Positions 40,620 through 49,670 of a stretch of 64,000 nt of DNA are shown here, in pieces; within the stretch, counting starts at the first letter, position 1; every line of letters begins with the position of its first letter. The translations under genes and the position numbers were made by a program. Below the pieces are notes generated by a model. The model saw only the letters and a program-made list of their open reading frames with translations. It searched no databases and was not told the DNA's origin. Origin of the DNA: Bacilli bacterium (GTDB taxonomy: Bacteria > Bacillota_I > Bacilli_A > RF39 > UBA660); the NCBI GenBank assembly GCA_017409785.1, contig JAFQSD010000001.1, positions 248,001 through 312,000 of the forward strand, in the 5' to 3' direction.

Positions 40620-42383
40620 ATGAAAAACTTTAAAGAAAAATTAGCATTAGTTCCTACAAAACCAGGTAGTTACCAAATGAAAAATAAAGATGGATTAATT
40701 ATCTATGTGGGAAAAGCCAAAAACTTAAAAAATAGATTAAAAAGTTATTTTACTGGAACACATACAGGTAAAACTAGAATGTTAGTAGAAGATATAGATG
40801 ATTTTGAATATATTGTAACATCATCAGAATTAGAATCTTTAATACTAGAAATAACTCTAATAAAGAAATATAATCCAAAATATAATATTTTATTAAAAGA
40901 TGATAAAACATATCCATATATTGAATTAACTAATGAAAAATATCCTGTTTTAAAAATAGTAAGAAATACTAAAAGATCTAAAAATAAAAACAAACTATAT
41001 GGGCCATACCCAAACGTTAAAGCAGCAAGAACTACAGTAGAAATGATTAATAGAATTTATCCATTAAGAAAATGTGATAAATTAAAAAAAGAAGTTTGTC
41101 TTTATTACCATATTCATGAATGTTTAGGTTACTGTGTTAAAGATATCTCAAAAGACGAAATAGATAAAATGACAAAAGAAATAACGTCATTTCTAAACGG
41201 AGATCCAACAATCATTTCAGAAAAAATTAAAAATGAAATGCAAAAAGCGAGTGAAAATCTAAACTTTGAACGAGCAATAGAACTAAAGAAAATGTTAGAA
41301 GATATTGAAACAACACTTAGAAAACAAAAAATTGATCTAAATAAAAACTATAACTTTGATTTAGTCAATTACTACTCAGATAATAACTTCTTATCAATAG
41401 AAATTTTCTTTATTAGAGATGGATTATTATTTGGAAGACACAATGAAATCATCCAAACAATTAGTAATATTGAAGATGAAGTGCTTGAATATATAATTAA
41501 GTTCTATGAAAAAAATGCCCTTCCACCAAAAGAATTATATATTCCAGAATCATTAGATGAAGAATTACTAAGTGAATATTTTAATATTAAGGTTCAAAAA
41601 CCACAAAAAGGTAAATTAAAGAAACTATTAGATTTAGCAAAAGAAAACGCTATTGAACAAATGGAATTACAAGAAGAAACGTTAAAGAAAGATGATGAAT
41701 TACGATTAAATGCTATAAAAGAGTTAGAGAATCTTCTAAACATAAAAAAAGCATCTCGTATGGAATCATTCGATAACTCTCATCTTTTTGGAACATTCTA
41801 TGTTGGAGGAATGGTTGTCTTCGAAGATTTTGTTCCACAAAAAGATGACTATCGTAAATATAAAATTAGTGCTGAAGTAAAAGATGATTTATCAGCAATG
41901 AAAGAAGTATTATATCGAAGATATTATAAAGTATTAATGGAAAATCTAGAAAAACCAGATCTAATTGTAATGGATGGAGGTCAAACTCAAATATCTGTTG
42001 CAAAAGAAATAGTTGATTCTCTAGGATTAAATATTCCAATAATTGGTTTAGTCAAAGATAATAATCATAAGACAAGTTATATTATGAATGATAAATATGA
42101 AATATTAGACGTAAAAAAAGAAAGTAACTTATTCTTATTCTTAACAAGAATTCAAGATGAAGTACATCGCTACGCTATAAGTTATCATCGTAATATTAAA
42201 TCTAAAGGTGCTCTTGCTAGTGTCTTAGACCTAGTCCCAGGAATAGGAGAAACTAGAAGAAAAGACCTTTTAAGACACTTTAGCTCATTAAAGAAAATGA
42301 AAGAAGCATCTCTTGAAGAATTACAAGAAGTCTTGCCACTAGATGTAGCAGAGAATTTATTTTCATATCTTAAAGAAATATAG
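40620..42383 (+). CDS. uvrC: Excinuclease ABC subunit C
   Basis: Nuclease subunit of nucleotide excision repair, making both incisions around a lesion marked by UvrAB. At 587 residues it has the normal length. N-terminal GIY-YIG domain: KPGSYQMKNKDGLIIYVGKAKNLKNRL. A UvrB-binding segment occurs near residue 200-230 (NFERAIELKKMLEDIETTLRKQ). The RNase H-like C-terminal domain starts ESFDNSHLFGTFYVGGMVVF and holds LIVMDGGQTQISVA. Helix-hairpin-helix motifs close the protein (LVPGIGETRRKDLLRHF). GGTGAT precedes the ATG at 40620. The next gene begins 30 bases downstream. Confidence 0.96.
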   Translation: MKNFKEKLALVPTKPGSYQMKNKDGLIIYVGKAKNLKNRLKSYFTGTHTGKTRMLVEDIDDFEYIVTSSELESLILEITLIKKYNPKYNILLKDDKTYPYIELTNEKYPVLKIVRNTKRSKNKNKLYGPYPNVKAARTTVEMINRIYPLRKCDKLKKEVCLYYHIHECLGYCVKDISKDEIDKMTKEITSFLNGDPTIISEKIKNEMQKASENLNFERAIELKKMLEDIETTLRKQKIDLNKNYNFDLVNYYSDNNFLSIEIFFIRDGLLFGRHNEIIQTISNIEDEVLEYIIKFYEKNALPPKELYIPESLDEELLSEYFNIKVQKPQKGKLKKLLDLAKENAIEQMELQEETLKKDDELRLNAIKELENLLNIKKASRMESFDNSHLFGTFYVGGMVVFEDFVPQKDDYRKYKISAEVKDDLSAMKEVLYRRYYKVLMENLEKPDLIVMDGGQTQISVAKEIVDSLGLNIPIIGLVKDNNHKTSYIMNDKYEILDVKKESNLFLFLTRIQDEVHRYAISYHRNIKSKGALASVLDLVPGIGETRRKDLLRHFSSLKKMKEASLEELQEVLPLDVAENLFSYLKEI

Positions 42384-42413
42384 TATAATTAAGGAGAATA
42401 GGGAGGAATTAAT

Positions 42414-42863
42414 ATGAAATTAAATAATAAAGGGTTTACAATGGTTGAAATGTTAGGAGCAGTTGCAATTCTTGCAATCGTTTCTGGTATCGCTATAACA
42501 TCATACACAAAGTATCAAGAGAAAGTAAGACAAGATGCTTACGAAGCTATGGAAACAAGTGCTTTCAGTGCTGCACAAAACTATATTCAAGATAAAGGCT
42601 TAGTAGTGCCAGTAGAACCTGCAACAAAAGTAATTGAAGTATCAACTCTTGTTGATTCAGGATATCTTAATCCACTAGAAGATCCACGTACAAAAGGTGA
42701 TCTATGTCACGTCGGAAGTACAGTAACAGTATCAAAAACAAAAAATCAAGGTGCTAAATTAGAAGAATATAAATACGTTGTTGTTATTAAATGTAATCAC
42801 TATACTTCAACTCGTGAAGATGCTAGTGGTAATGAATATGAAGGGAAAATATTTAATAGTTAG
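42414..42863 (+). CDS. Type IV prepilin-like protein
   Basis: A 149-residue protein with a classic prepilin N-terminus: short basic leader ending NNKG, then FTMVEMLGAVAILAIVSGIAI, with Glu at position +5 of the mature helix. This is the target of a prepilin peptidase and joins pili, pseudopili or competence machines. The rest is a globular domain with two cysteines (CHVGSTV and KCNHYTS) that could form a disulfide. No other pilus gene is visible in this window. It sits between uvrC and mutL, with GGGAGG before the ATG and 11 bases before mutL. Confidence 0.85.
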   Translation: MKLNNKGFTMVEMLGAVAILAIVSGIAITSYTKYQEKVRQDAYEAMETSAFSAAQNYIQDKGLVVPVEPATKVIEVSTLVDSGYLNPLEDPRTKGDLCHVGSTVTVSKTKNQGAKLEEYKYVVVIKCNHYTSTREDASGNEYEGKIFNS

Positions 42864-42874
42864 GATGATGTCAT

Positions 42875-44641
42875 TTGAGTAAAATTCAAGTAATGGACGA
42901 AGTACTTGCAAATAAAATTGCTGCAGGAGAAGTCGTTGAAAAGACAATGAATGTTGTCAAAGAGTTAGTTGAAAATTCAATAGATGCAAAAAGTGATGAA
43001 ATAGAAATTTCTTTAATTGATTCAGGTGTTAAAGAAATAGTTGTTTCAGATAACGGAGTAGGAATGGAAGAAGCCGATGCAAAGATGGCTTTTTCTCGTC
43101 ATGCCACATCTAAATTAAAAAATCTTGATGACTTATTTTATATTGAGTCTTTAGGATTTAGAGGTGAAGCACTTCCATCTATCGCATCAGTTTCCAATGT
43201 TACTCTAAAAACATCAGATGGAAATACTGGTACCCTAGTAAAACTATATGGTGGTAAAAACATGGAAGTAGAACGTTGTGATCTACAAAAAGGAACTACT
43301 ATCACTGTATCAGATCTATTTTATAACACACCAGTTCGTCTAAAATATTTAAAAAACTTATATATCGAATTATCAAATATAGTAGACTACGTTAATAAAA
43401 TGGCTTTATCATATCCAAATATTAAATTTACTTTAAAAAATAATGATAAAGTCTTACTTCAAACTGATGGTTCAGGTGATTTATTAAAAGTAATATATGA
43501 AATATATGGAGTAGATATCACTAAAAAAATGATTCCAATAACAGGAGAAAATGATGATTACTATATAAGTGGATATATGTCATATCCAGAAGCAACCAAA
43601 GCTAATAGAAATTCAATTACAACTTTAGTAAATGGAAGAATTATTAAAAATAATGAATTAAATAAAATAATTACTGAGTGTTATCACACCTATATTCCAA
43701 AAGATAAATTCCCAATAATTGTTATGAATATTGATGTTGATCCAATTCTAATTGATATTAATATACATCCAACTAAAATGGATATTAAATTTTCTAAAAT
43801 GGATACACTAAAAGAATTAGTTACAAATCTATTAGAAAAAAATTTAAAAGAATTAACTCTTATCCCAACTATATCTGTAAGAGATAACTATTCAGTATCT
43901 GAAGTAAAACAACAAATCAAAAAATCTACTGAAGAAGATCATAAAAAAGAAGAAGTAAAATATGAAAATATAACTTTAGATTTTACTCTACAAGAAGAAA
44001 AACAAGAACCAGTAGTAAATATAGATAGTGATAAACAAACAGTAAATGAAGAAGTTTATCGTATTAAAGAGATGACACCACGCGGCATCGTATATTTAAC
44101 ATATATAATTGCTGAAAATGAAGATGGTATGTATATAATTGACCAACATGCCGCAGCGGAAAGAATTAATTATGAAAAAGTATTAAAATCATTAAAAGAA
44201 AATATTATTTTAGTTGATTTATTAATACCAGTAAAAATAGAATTATCTACACCAGAATTCTTAATTGTAAAAGAAAACTTTGATTTAATAAAATCATATG
44301 GCTTCGACATAGAAGAATTTGGTCTAAATACAGTAATAATTAGAAGCCATCCCAATTGGATAATGGATGATATTGCTGAAGATTGTATTCGTAAGGTAAT
44401 TGATATCTTTGCTGAAAACAAAAAGTTTGACTTTGATTTATTTGTATGGCGTATGGCCTCTACAATGGCTTGTAGAATGTCAATTAAAGCCAATGACTAT
44501 ATTTCATATGATGATCAAATTTGGCTTCTAAATGAGCTTAGAAAGTGTGAAAATCCTTTCACCTGTCCTCATGGAAGACCAACAATCATCACCTATACAA
44601 AACAAGACCTAGAAAAACTATTTAAACGTTCTCTAGATTAG
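42875..44641 (+). CDS. mutL: DNA mismatch repair protein MutL
   Basis: Mismatch repair endonuclease, 588 residues. N-terminal GHKL ATPase: KIAAGEVVEKTMNVVKELVENSIDA, SDNGVGM and SLGFRGEALPSIASVS. The C-terminal dimer domain has the endonuclease motif DQHAAAERINYE, and CPHGRPT near the end, so it is of the nicking MutL type found where MutH is absent. The start is TTG at 42875, with a weak GGATG upstream. It is followed directly by miaA, as in many Bacilli. mutS is not in the window. Confidence 0.96.
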   Translation: MSKIQVMDEVLANKIAAGEVVEKTMNVVKELVENSIDAKSDEIEISLIDSGVKEIVVSDNGVGMEEADAKMAFSRHATSKLKNLDDLFYIESLGFRGEALPSIASVSNVTLKTSDGNTGTLVKLYGGKNMEVERCDLQKGTTITVSDLFYNTPVRLKYLKNLYIELSNIVDYVNKMALSYPNIKFTLKNNDKVLLQTDGSGDLLKVIYEIYGVDITKKMIPITGENDDYYISGYMSYPEATKANRNSITTLVNGRIIKNNELNKIITECYHTYIPKDKFPIIVMNIDVDPILIDINIHPTKMDIKFSKMDTLKELVTNLLEKNLKELTLIPTISVRDNYSVSEVKQQIKKSTEEDHKKEEVKYENITLDFTLQEEKQEPVVNIDSDKQTVNEEVYRIKEMTPRGIVYLTYIIAENEDGMYIIDQHAAAERINYEKVLKSLKENIILVDLLIPVKIELSTPEFLIVKENFDLIKSYGFDIEEFGLNTVIIRSHPNWIMDDIAEDCIRKVIDIFAENKKFDFDLFVWRMASTMACRMSIKANDYISYDDQIWLLNELRKCENPFTCPHGRPTIITYTKQDLEKLFKRSLD

Positions 44642-44655
44642 AAAGGATGTACAAG

Positions 44656-45528
44656 ATGCAAGATATAATTGTAATCGTTGGACCTACAGGTGTAGGTAAG
44701 ACCAAATTAAGTATTGAACTTGCTAAAAAGTTAAATGCTGAAATAATCAATGGCGATTCAGTCGCCATATATAAAAATCTAGATATTGGTTCTGCTAAGC
44801 CTACAGTAGAAGAAAGAGAAAACATTCCTCACCATCTCTTAGATATTCGCCTTCCAGAAGAAGATTATAGTGTATTTGAATATCAAAAAGATGTTAGAAG
44901 ATTAATTGAAGAAATTACTTCCCGTAATAAAAGAGTAATAATTGTTGGAGGAACAGGACTATACATTAAAGCAGCTCTTTATGATTATACATTCACTGAA
45001 GGAACAACTTATAATGATTATCCAAATCTAACAAATGAAGAACTATTAAATAGAATTAAAAAATATTCTTGTGGCGAACTACCACACATTAATAATCGCA
45101 AAAGACTAATTCGTTTATTAAATAAATATGAAAATAATGAAGAAATAACTAATAATAAAGATAACTTATTGTATCCAATCAAAGTTATCGGTCTAACAAC
45201 ATCACGTGATTATTTATATGAGCGAATTAATAAAAGAGTAGATACTATGTTAGAAAATGGTCTATTAGATGAAGTAACAAATCTAAAGGACAAATATAAT
45301 AAATCCCGAATATTAAACAGTGGAATAGGGTACAAAGAATTCTCAGACTACTTATTCAACGATAAACCACTAGAAGAAGTAATAGAAGCAATTAAACAAG
45401 ATTCTAGAAGATATGCTAAAAGACAATATACATTCTTTAATCATCAATTTAACACCACTTGGTTTGATGTTAACTTTAATGATTTTAATCAAACAATTGA
45501 AGAAGTATATAATTATATAAAGGGGTAA
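44656..45528 (+). CDS. miaA: tRNA dimethylallyltransferase
   Basis: Transfers a dimethylallyl group to A37 of tRNAs that read codons starting with U. The 290-residue protein has the P-loop IVGPTGVGKTKLSIELAKKL, NGDSVAIYKNLDIGSAKPT, HHLLDI and GGTGLYIKAALYDY, all diagnostic. The later HEAT-like part includes LNSGIGYKEFSDYL and RRYAKRQYTFF. The ATG at 44656 has AAAGGA 9 bases upstream; one at 44647 overlaps that site and is unlikely. It follows mutL by 14 bases. Confidence 0.96.
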   Translation: MQDIIVIVGPTGVGKTKLSIELAKKLNAEIINGDSVAIYKNLDIGSAKPTVEERENIPHHLLDIRLPEEDYSVFEYQKDVRRLIEEITSRNKRVIIVGGTGLYIKAALYDYTFTEGTTYNDYPNLTNEELLNRIKKYSCGELPHINNRKRLIRLLNKYENNEEITNNKDNLLYPIKVIGLTTSRDYLYERINKRVDTMLENGLLDEVTNLKDKYNKSRILNSGIGYKEFSDYLFNDKPLEEVIEAIKQDSRRYAKRQYTFFNHQFNTTWFDVNFNDFNQTIEEVYNYIKG

Positions 45529-45531
45529 TTT

Positions 45532-45674
45532 ATGAGAAAATTCTAGAAGATAAAGATTGTTTTTTCAAACTAGATGCTGAAACAGCGTGTTCTATCATAC
45601 GTGATTTAGGTTTTGATAAAAAAGAAACATTAGAAATATATCAAGAATTAATTAGTCAAAAGAATTTCCAATAA
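45532..45674 (+). pseudogene. Small gene with apparent one-base frameshift
   Basis: An ATG with good RBS (AAAGGGG) at 45532 reads only Met-Arg-Lys-Phe-stop. In the next frame the sequence continues without a stop to 45674 and encodes a plausible small acidic protein: EDKDCFFKLDAETACSI, then IRDLGFDKKETLEIYQEL and ISQKNFQ. One extra A in the AAAA run just after the ATG would join them into a 47-residue protein. It is either a recently broken gene, an assembly error in an A-run, or a gene started from a rare ATT. It lies 3 bases after miaA. Confidence 0.5.
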
Positions 45675-45704
45675 AAAAACAATTCATTAATTTGAATTGT
45701 TTTT
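45675..45704. terminator. Bidirectional terminator
   Basis: AACAATTC / GAATTGTT stem with an 8-base loop, A-run on the left and T-run on the right, between convergent genes. Confidence 0.8.
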
Positions 45705-46623
45705 AATTGTTTTGAAATTCTAAATAAATATCTTTATCAAATTTATGTTCTTCAACCTCTTTACTAAGTAATTGAGTAGTAGTCAAAATAAAATATTCAT
45801 GTTGCAAAACATCAGTATTATTACTTGTAATAGGATCATCCCAAGTTAAGTCTAAATGATACCATCTGCCATCTAAATATACAGCATTCCATACATGTGT
45901 ATCACTTGATATTTTAAAGTTCTTAATTCCCATCTTTTCTAAGAATAAAGCCATCGCATCACTATAACCACCACATATACCATATCCTTGAAGTAATGGA
46001 CCATATGCAATATCAGATTTATAAGTTAATAAATTATAATCACTTCTACCAGAGTCATATTTAGAATTATTAATAATATAATCATGAATAGTTTTTATCT
46101 TTTCAACAACTGTACTATTTTGTTGGACAACACTATTATAAATTTCATCTACTTTTTTATTAATTACTTCAATATCTTCATCTGTATAACTTCTTGATAT
46201 TATAACATCAACCTGACCATTAGAAGTATATTGAATTTCTATATGTTTAAAACCATTATAAGGATGTACATAATTATTTATATGTGATAATTTAGTTTGA
46301 TCTGTTGCTAAAGCTTTAACATCATTTAAACAATTTTCATATTCTCTAGAACAATAGAATGTAAATGAATCTTGTCCCGAATTAATAATTGTATAAAACA
46401 AGTTATAAATTTCTTGAATATTATTTGGTTCATAATCAACTGTATTTTGTACATATAAGTAATCATTTTCTCTATAATATTCATTTTTCTCTAATACCAT
46501 ACTATCATTAGAGAAGTATCTTAATGCATCATAATATAAAGTAACTAATTCTTCACTATACATTACTAAAAGTCCAGTTATTATAGAAACAAATCCAATG
46601 TATATTAATGTTCTAACTTTCAT
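45703..46623 (-). CDS. Membrane-anchored transglutaminase-like protein
   Basis: A 306-residue protein with one N-terminal membrane span (about 7-25) and an extracellular domain. The C-terminal half is a transglutaminase/protease-like fold with the full catalytic triad: Cys in GYGICGGYSDAMALF, His in DTHVWNAVYLDGRWYHLD and Asp in DLTWDDP. The preceding helix KIKTIHDYIINNSKYD is also typical. Such proteins may cross-link or cleave surface proteins or peptidoglycan-linked peptides; the substrate is unknown. AGGATG precedes the start on the minus strand. Confidence 0.85.
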   Translation of the reverse strand: MKVRTLIYIGFVSIITGLLVMYSEELVTLYYDALRYFSNDSMVLEKNEYYRENDYLYVQNTVDYEPNNIQEIYNLFYTIINSGQDSFTFYCSREYENCLNDVKALATDQTKLSHINNYVHPYNGFKHIEIQYTSNGQVDVIISRSYTDEDIEVINKKVDEIYNSVVQQNSTVVEKIKTIHDYIINNSKYDSGRSDYNLLTYKSDIAYGPLLQGYGICGGYSDAMALFLEKMGIKNFKISSDTHVWNAVYLDGRWYHLDLTWDDPITSNNTDVLQHEYFILTTTQLLSKEVEEHKFDKDIYLEFQNN

Positions 46624-46674
46624 AATACATCCTCCGTACTATATTCATTTTAACTAACTTTTCAAAATAAGTAA

Positions 46675-46705
46675 ATAAAAAAACCAATTAATTAGGTTAA
46701 TTGGT
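46675..46705 (-). terminator. Terminator of rpsT
   Basis: AAACCAATTAA / TTAATTGGTTT stem, with T-run on the minus strand. Confidence 0.8.
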
Positions 46706-46969
46706 TTATTCCATTGTATTTCTCATTTTAGTTAATCTTGATTTTAAACGAGCAGCTTTATTCTTATGTACTAATCCACTTGACATAGCCTTGTCAATTC
46801 TTTGTACAGCGATATTTAAATTGTTGCTTGCTTCTTCTTTGTTACCAGCTTTAACTTCTTTTTCAAATTTCTTAATAGCAGTTCTCATACTTGATGTAAC
46901 TAAAGTATTAACATCAGTTTTCTTAGCATTTGAACGCATACGTTTCTTAGCGCTTTTAATATTTGGCAT
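46706..46969 (-). CDS. rpsT: 30S ribosomal protein S20
   Basis: Primary 16S rRNA-binding protein of the small subunit, 87 residues, helical and basic. The start MPNIKSAKKRMRSNAKKTDVN is diagnostic; the helices KKFEKEVKAGNKEEASNNL and NKAARLKSRLTKM follow. AGGTGA lies 7 bases before the ATG at 46969; a longer frame upstream is not part of the protein. rpsT is divergent from gpr, the same neighbourhood as in Bacillus. Confidence 0.96.
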   Translation of the reverse strand: MPNIKSAKKRMRSNAKKTDVNTLVTSSMRTAIKKFEKEVKAGNKEEASNNLNIAVQRIDKAMSSGLVHKNKAARLKSRLTKMRNTME

Positions 46970-47072
46970 CTTTTTCACCTCACTTTTTGTAAACAAATCA
47001 ATTTTATCAAAAAAACGAGAAAAAAGCAAATAATTTTTGTTATTTTAGTAAATATTATGAGTAGGTGATATT

Positions 47073-48077
47073 ATGCATACTATAGATTTAAGTAAATATT
47101 CAATTAGAACCGATCTAATTATTGAAAATAGCAACTCTAAAGAATATAAAACTACCAAAGAAAAAATAAATAATATTTTAGTAGAAGAAACTATCTCCAA
47201 AGATAATAACAAATACTACACCACCATTTCATTTGATGATGTTACAGACAAAGATAATTTTCAAAAAGTAGAACATGTCTTTACAACTAAATTAAAACCA
47301 TATATATCTAAATTATCTTTAAATGAAGAAGATAATATTTTAATAGTAGGTTTAGGAAATGAAAAGTCTACTCCAGATTCATTAGGTCCAAAAACAATTA
47401 AACAAATTCTAGTAACTAAATATTTATATGATCTAGGAGAAGTAGAACCAGGATATCATAAAACATCAGCCATTGCACCATCAGTGACGTCTATTACCGG
47501 TATTGAGACATCTAGGGCAATTAAAGCACTAATCGATACAACTAATACTAAACTATTAATTGTAGTTGATTCATTAGCGGCATCATCACTTTCTAGATTA
47601 AATAAAACAATTCAAATTACCAACACTGGAATACATCCAGGTAGTGGGGTAGGTAATAACAGAAAAGAATTAAGCGAAAAGACTCTAGGTATTCCTGTAA
47701 TTGCTATTGGAGTTCCAACTGTCGTCGATGCAACAACTATTGTATTTGATACCTTTAATTATTTAAAAAAACAAATTAGTTTTAAACTAAATAATCAAGA
47801 TAATCCCAAACTAAAAATGATCCCTGAAGAAAAACAAGATTATAAGGATTCAGAAATTACTCTAGATGATGATGAAAAAAAAGATCTTCTAGGCGAAGTA
47901 GGAACTTTAACAGATGAAGAATTAAAAACACTAATTGGTGAAGTTCTATCACCAATCAATTATAATTTAATGGTTACTCCAACAGAAATAGATTTTATAA
48001 TTGAAAAATTAGGAATATTAATTGGAAATGGTATCAATAAAAATTTACATAAAAAACTAAATACGACAAATAACTAA
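47073..48077 (+). CDS. gpr: GPR endopeptidase (spore germination protease)
   Basis: Aspartic-type protease that degrades the small acid-soluble DNA-binding proteins when spores germinate. At 334 residues it is slightly shorter than the Bacillus enzyme. Marks: SIRTDLIIEN near the N-terminus, the hydrogenase maturation-like fold ILIVGLGNEKSTPDSLGPK, and LLIVVDSLAASSLSRLNKTIQ with the catalytic Asp, then TGIHPGSGVGNNRKELS. It is normally made in the forespore. Divergent from rpsT and followed by spoIIP, it matches the Bacillus order. Its presence is strong evidence of endospore formation in this lineage. Confidence 0.93.
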   Translation: MHTIDLSKYSIRTDLIIENSNSKEYKTTKEKINNILVEETISKDNNKYYTTISFDDVTDKDNFQKVEHVFTTKLKPYISKLSLNEEDNILIVGLGNEKSTPDSLGPKTIKQILVTKYLYDLGEVEPGYHKTSAIAPSVTSITGIETSRAIKALIDTTNTKLLIVVDSLAASSLSRLNKTIQITNTGIHPGSGVGNNRKELSEKTLGIPVIAIGVPTVVDATTIVFDTFNYLKKQISFKLNNQDNPKLKMIPEEKQDYKDSEITLDDDEKKDLLGEVGTLTDEELKTLIGEVLSPINYNLMVTPTEIDFIIEKLGILIGNGINKNLHKKLNTTNN

Positions 48078-48110
48078 ATAACTACGAGTTATATTTAATT
48101 TGGTGATTAA

Positions 48111-49052
48111 ATGAGAAAAGAATATAAATTGAAAGTCTCGACTAAAAAAAAGAAACTCTTCATTTATCTTTTTTTCTTTTTATGTGGTCTATTTCTATCA
48201 TTTAAATATATAAACTCACTAAATATAAATTATAAGAATAAAAGACTAACTGAATTTATCTTAGATAAAGCAACATATAAGAAAGGATACACAAAAACAC
48301 TAATTAAAAATACTTTTTTAGATATTTATAAAAATCCAACTAAATATTTAATAAATATAAATACAAAAGTTAAGAACGAACAAGAAACGCTTATTCCTGC
48401 AACTAACTTAGATAATAGTAATAAACCACTTATATATATTTATAATACTCATCAAACAGAAGAATATGCCTCAAGCAATATATTAGAATTTACAATTAAA
48501 CCAACTGTTACAATGGCTAATTATATTTTAGAAGATATCTTTAATAGTAATTCATATAAAACACTAGTTGAAGAAAGAAACATTAAAGAAATACTCAATC
48601 AAAATAATTGGAAATACAGCAATAGTTATCAAGCTAGTCGTATCTTTTTAGAAACCTCTAAAGAAACTCATCCAACTTTAAAATACTTTATTGATGTTCA
48701 TCGAGATAGTCTAAAAAAAGAACGAACAACTATTACTATTAATGATAAATCATACGCTAAATTATTATTTATTGTTGGTTTAGAAAATAAAACATATAAT
48801 GACAATTTAATGTTTACTACCGAAATAAATAATTGTTTAAATACAAAGTATCCAAATCTTTCTAAAGGAATTTACAAGAAATCAGGTCCAGGAGTAAATG
48901 GTATATATAATCAAGATTTTTCACCATACACTATCTTAATTGAAATAGGTGGTTATGAAAACACCACCACAGAAGTTTTAAATTCTTCTATCGCATTTTC
49001 AGAATGTTTTATGGAGGTGATTTCCATTTATGAATCTTCGAGAAATAACTAA
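48111..49052 (+). CDS. spoIIP: Stage II sporulation protein P
   Basis: Membrane-bound amidase/endopeptidase that, with SpoIID and SpoIIM, degrades septal peptidoglycan during engulfment. The 313-residue protein has one membrane span (about 15-32) and an extracellular amidase_2/3-like domain: LIYIYNTHQTEEYASSN with zinc ligand His, FIDVHRDSLKKERTT with the second His, and ILIEIGGYENTTTE with the catalytic Glu. It follows gpr by 33 bases, as in Bacillus. The next gene overlaps its 3' end by 23 bases. Confidence 0.93.
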   Translation: MRKEYKLKVSTKKKKLFIYLFFFLCGLFLSFKYINSLNINYKNKRLTEFILDKATYKKGYTKTLIKNTFLDIYKNPTKYLININTKVKNEQETLIPATNLDNSNKPLIYIYNTHQTEEYASSNILEFTIKPTVTMANYILEDIFNSNSYKTLVEERNIKEILNQNNWKYSNSYQASRIFLETSKETHPTLKYFIDVHRDSLKKERTTITINDKSYAKLLFIVGLENKTYNDNLMFTTEINNCLNTKYPNLSKGIYKKSGPGVNGIYNQDFSPYTILIEIGGYENTTTEVLNSSIAFSECFMEVISIYESSRNN

Positions 49053-49350
49053 ACTAATCATAGTAATAGTAATTATATCCTTTTTATGCTTATACTTTAC
49101 AACTATGGGAGGATACTATGAATATAATTTAAAACAAAAAAATGTCTTAACAGAAGAGGCAATTAAGCGTTTTGAAAAAGATGTAGCATCAGGCAAAGAA
49201 ATAATTGCCTCTAACTATATTGAAGAAGAAAAAAACTATAATAATAAAGTCTCAAACATAGCTTTAAAACTATCAAATACAATTTCAGAAACATTTGATA
49301 AAATCATAAAATATCTATTTAAACAGATAGAAAACACCGTCAATAGTTAA
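49030..49350 (+). CDS. Small membrane protein downstream of spoIIP (yqxA position)
   Basis: A 106-residue protein with one membrane span (about 8-26) and a charged extracellular part: VLTEEAIKRFEKDVASGKEI, then NYNNKVSNIALKLSNTISE. In Bacillus the gene after spoIIP is yqxA, also a small membrane protein; I infer equivalence from position, not clear sequence identity. GGAGGTGA lies before the ATG. The 23-base overlap with spoIIP indicates translational coupling, so a sporulation role is plausible. Confidence 0.6.
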   Translation: MNLREITKLIIVIVIISFLCLYFTTMGGYYEYNLKQKNVLTEEAIKRFEKDVASGKEIIASNYIEEEKNYNNKVSNIALKLSNTISETFDKIIKYLFKQIENTVNS

Positions 49351-49353
49351 ATA

Positions 49354-49382
49354 TTGACAATAAATAATACCTAAGATATAAT
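49354..49382 (+). promoter_or_regulatory. Consensus sigma-A promoter
   Basis: TTGACA, 17-base spacer and TATAAT, upstream of the small gene at 49412. Confidence 0.8.
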
Positions 49383-49411
49383 ATAAACCGCTAAAAAAAG
49401 AGGTGAATTTC

Positions 49412-49657
49412 ATGGGATATTTTTCAAGATTAGCCGTTGAACTATTAGAAGAGTCAACTGATAGAGAAGATAGAGAACTTGCATATTTAGTAGATGAAGA
49501 AGATAAACCATTAACAAATCAAGATCTTGCAGCTTTACAACAAGAAGAACAATATTCGATTTGGAATGAAAATTATAGAAAGCAATTAGAAGAAGCAGCA
49601 GGTGCAGGAAAACAAACTGATGCCCCAAAAGTATACCAAAAAAAGAGGACTGAATAA
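49412..49657 (+). CDS. Unknown small acidic protein
   Basis: An 81-residue soluble protein rich in Glu and Gln (SRLAVELLEESTDREDRELAYL), predicted helical, of unknown family. AGAGGTGA lies 5 bases before the ATG at 49412; a GTG nine bases further upstream overlaps that site and is unlikely. A consensus promoter before it and a strong terminator after it suggest a well expressed single-gene unit. Confidence 0.6.
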   Translation: MGYFSRLAVELLEESTDREDRELAYLVDEEDKPLTNQDLAALQQEEQYSIWNENYRKQLEEAAGAGKQTDAPKVYQKKRTE

Positions 49658-49667
49658 TCCTCTTTTA
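49638..49667. terminator. Bidirectional terminator
   Basis: AAAAGAGGA / TCCTCTTTT stem with an 8-base loop, between convergent genes. Confidence 0.8.
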
Positions 49668-49670
49668 ATA

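Noticed and set aside
46970..47029. N-terminal extension of S20
   Set aside because: The family start MPNIKSAKKR has a good RBS at 46969; the extension does not fit the family.
46701..47033. Plus-strand frame opposite rpsT
   Set aside because: Shadow of the ribosomal protein S20 gene, which is unmistakable on the minus strand.
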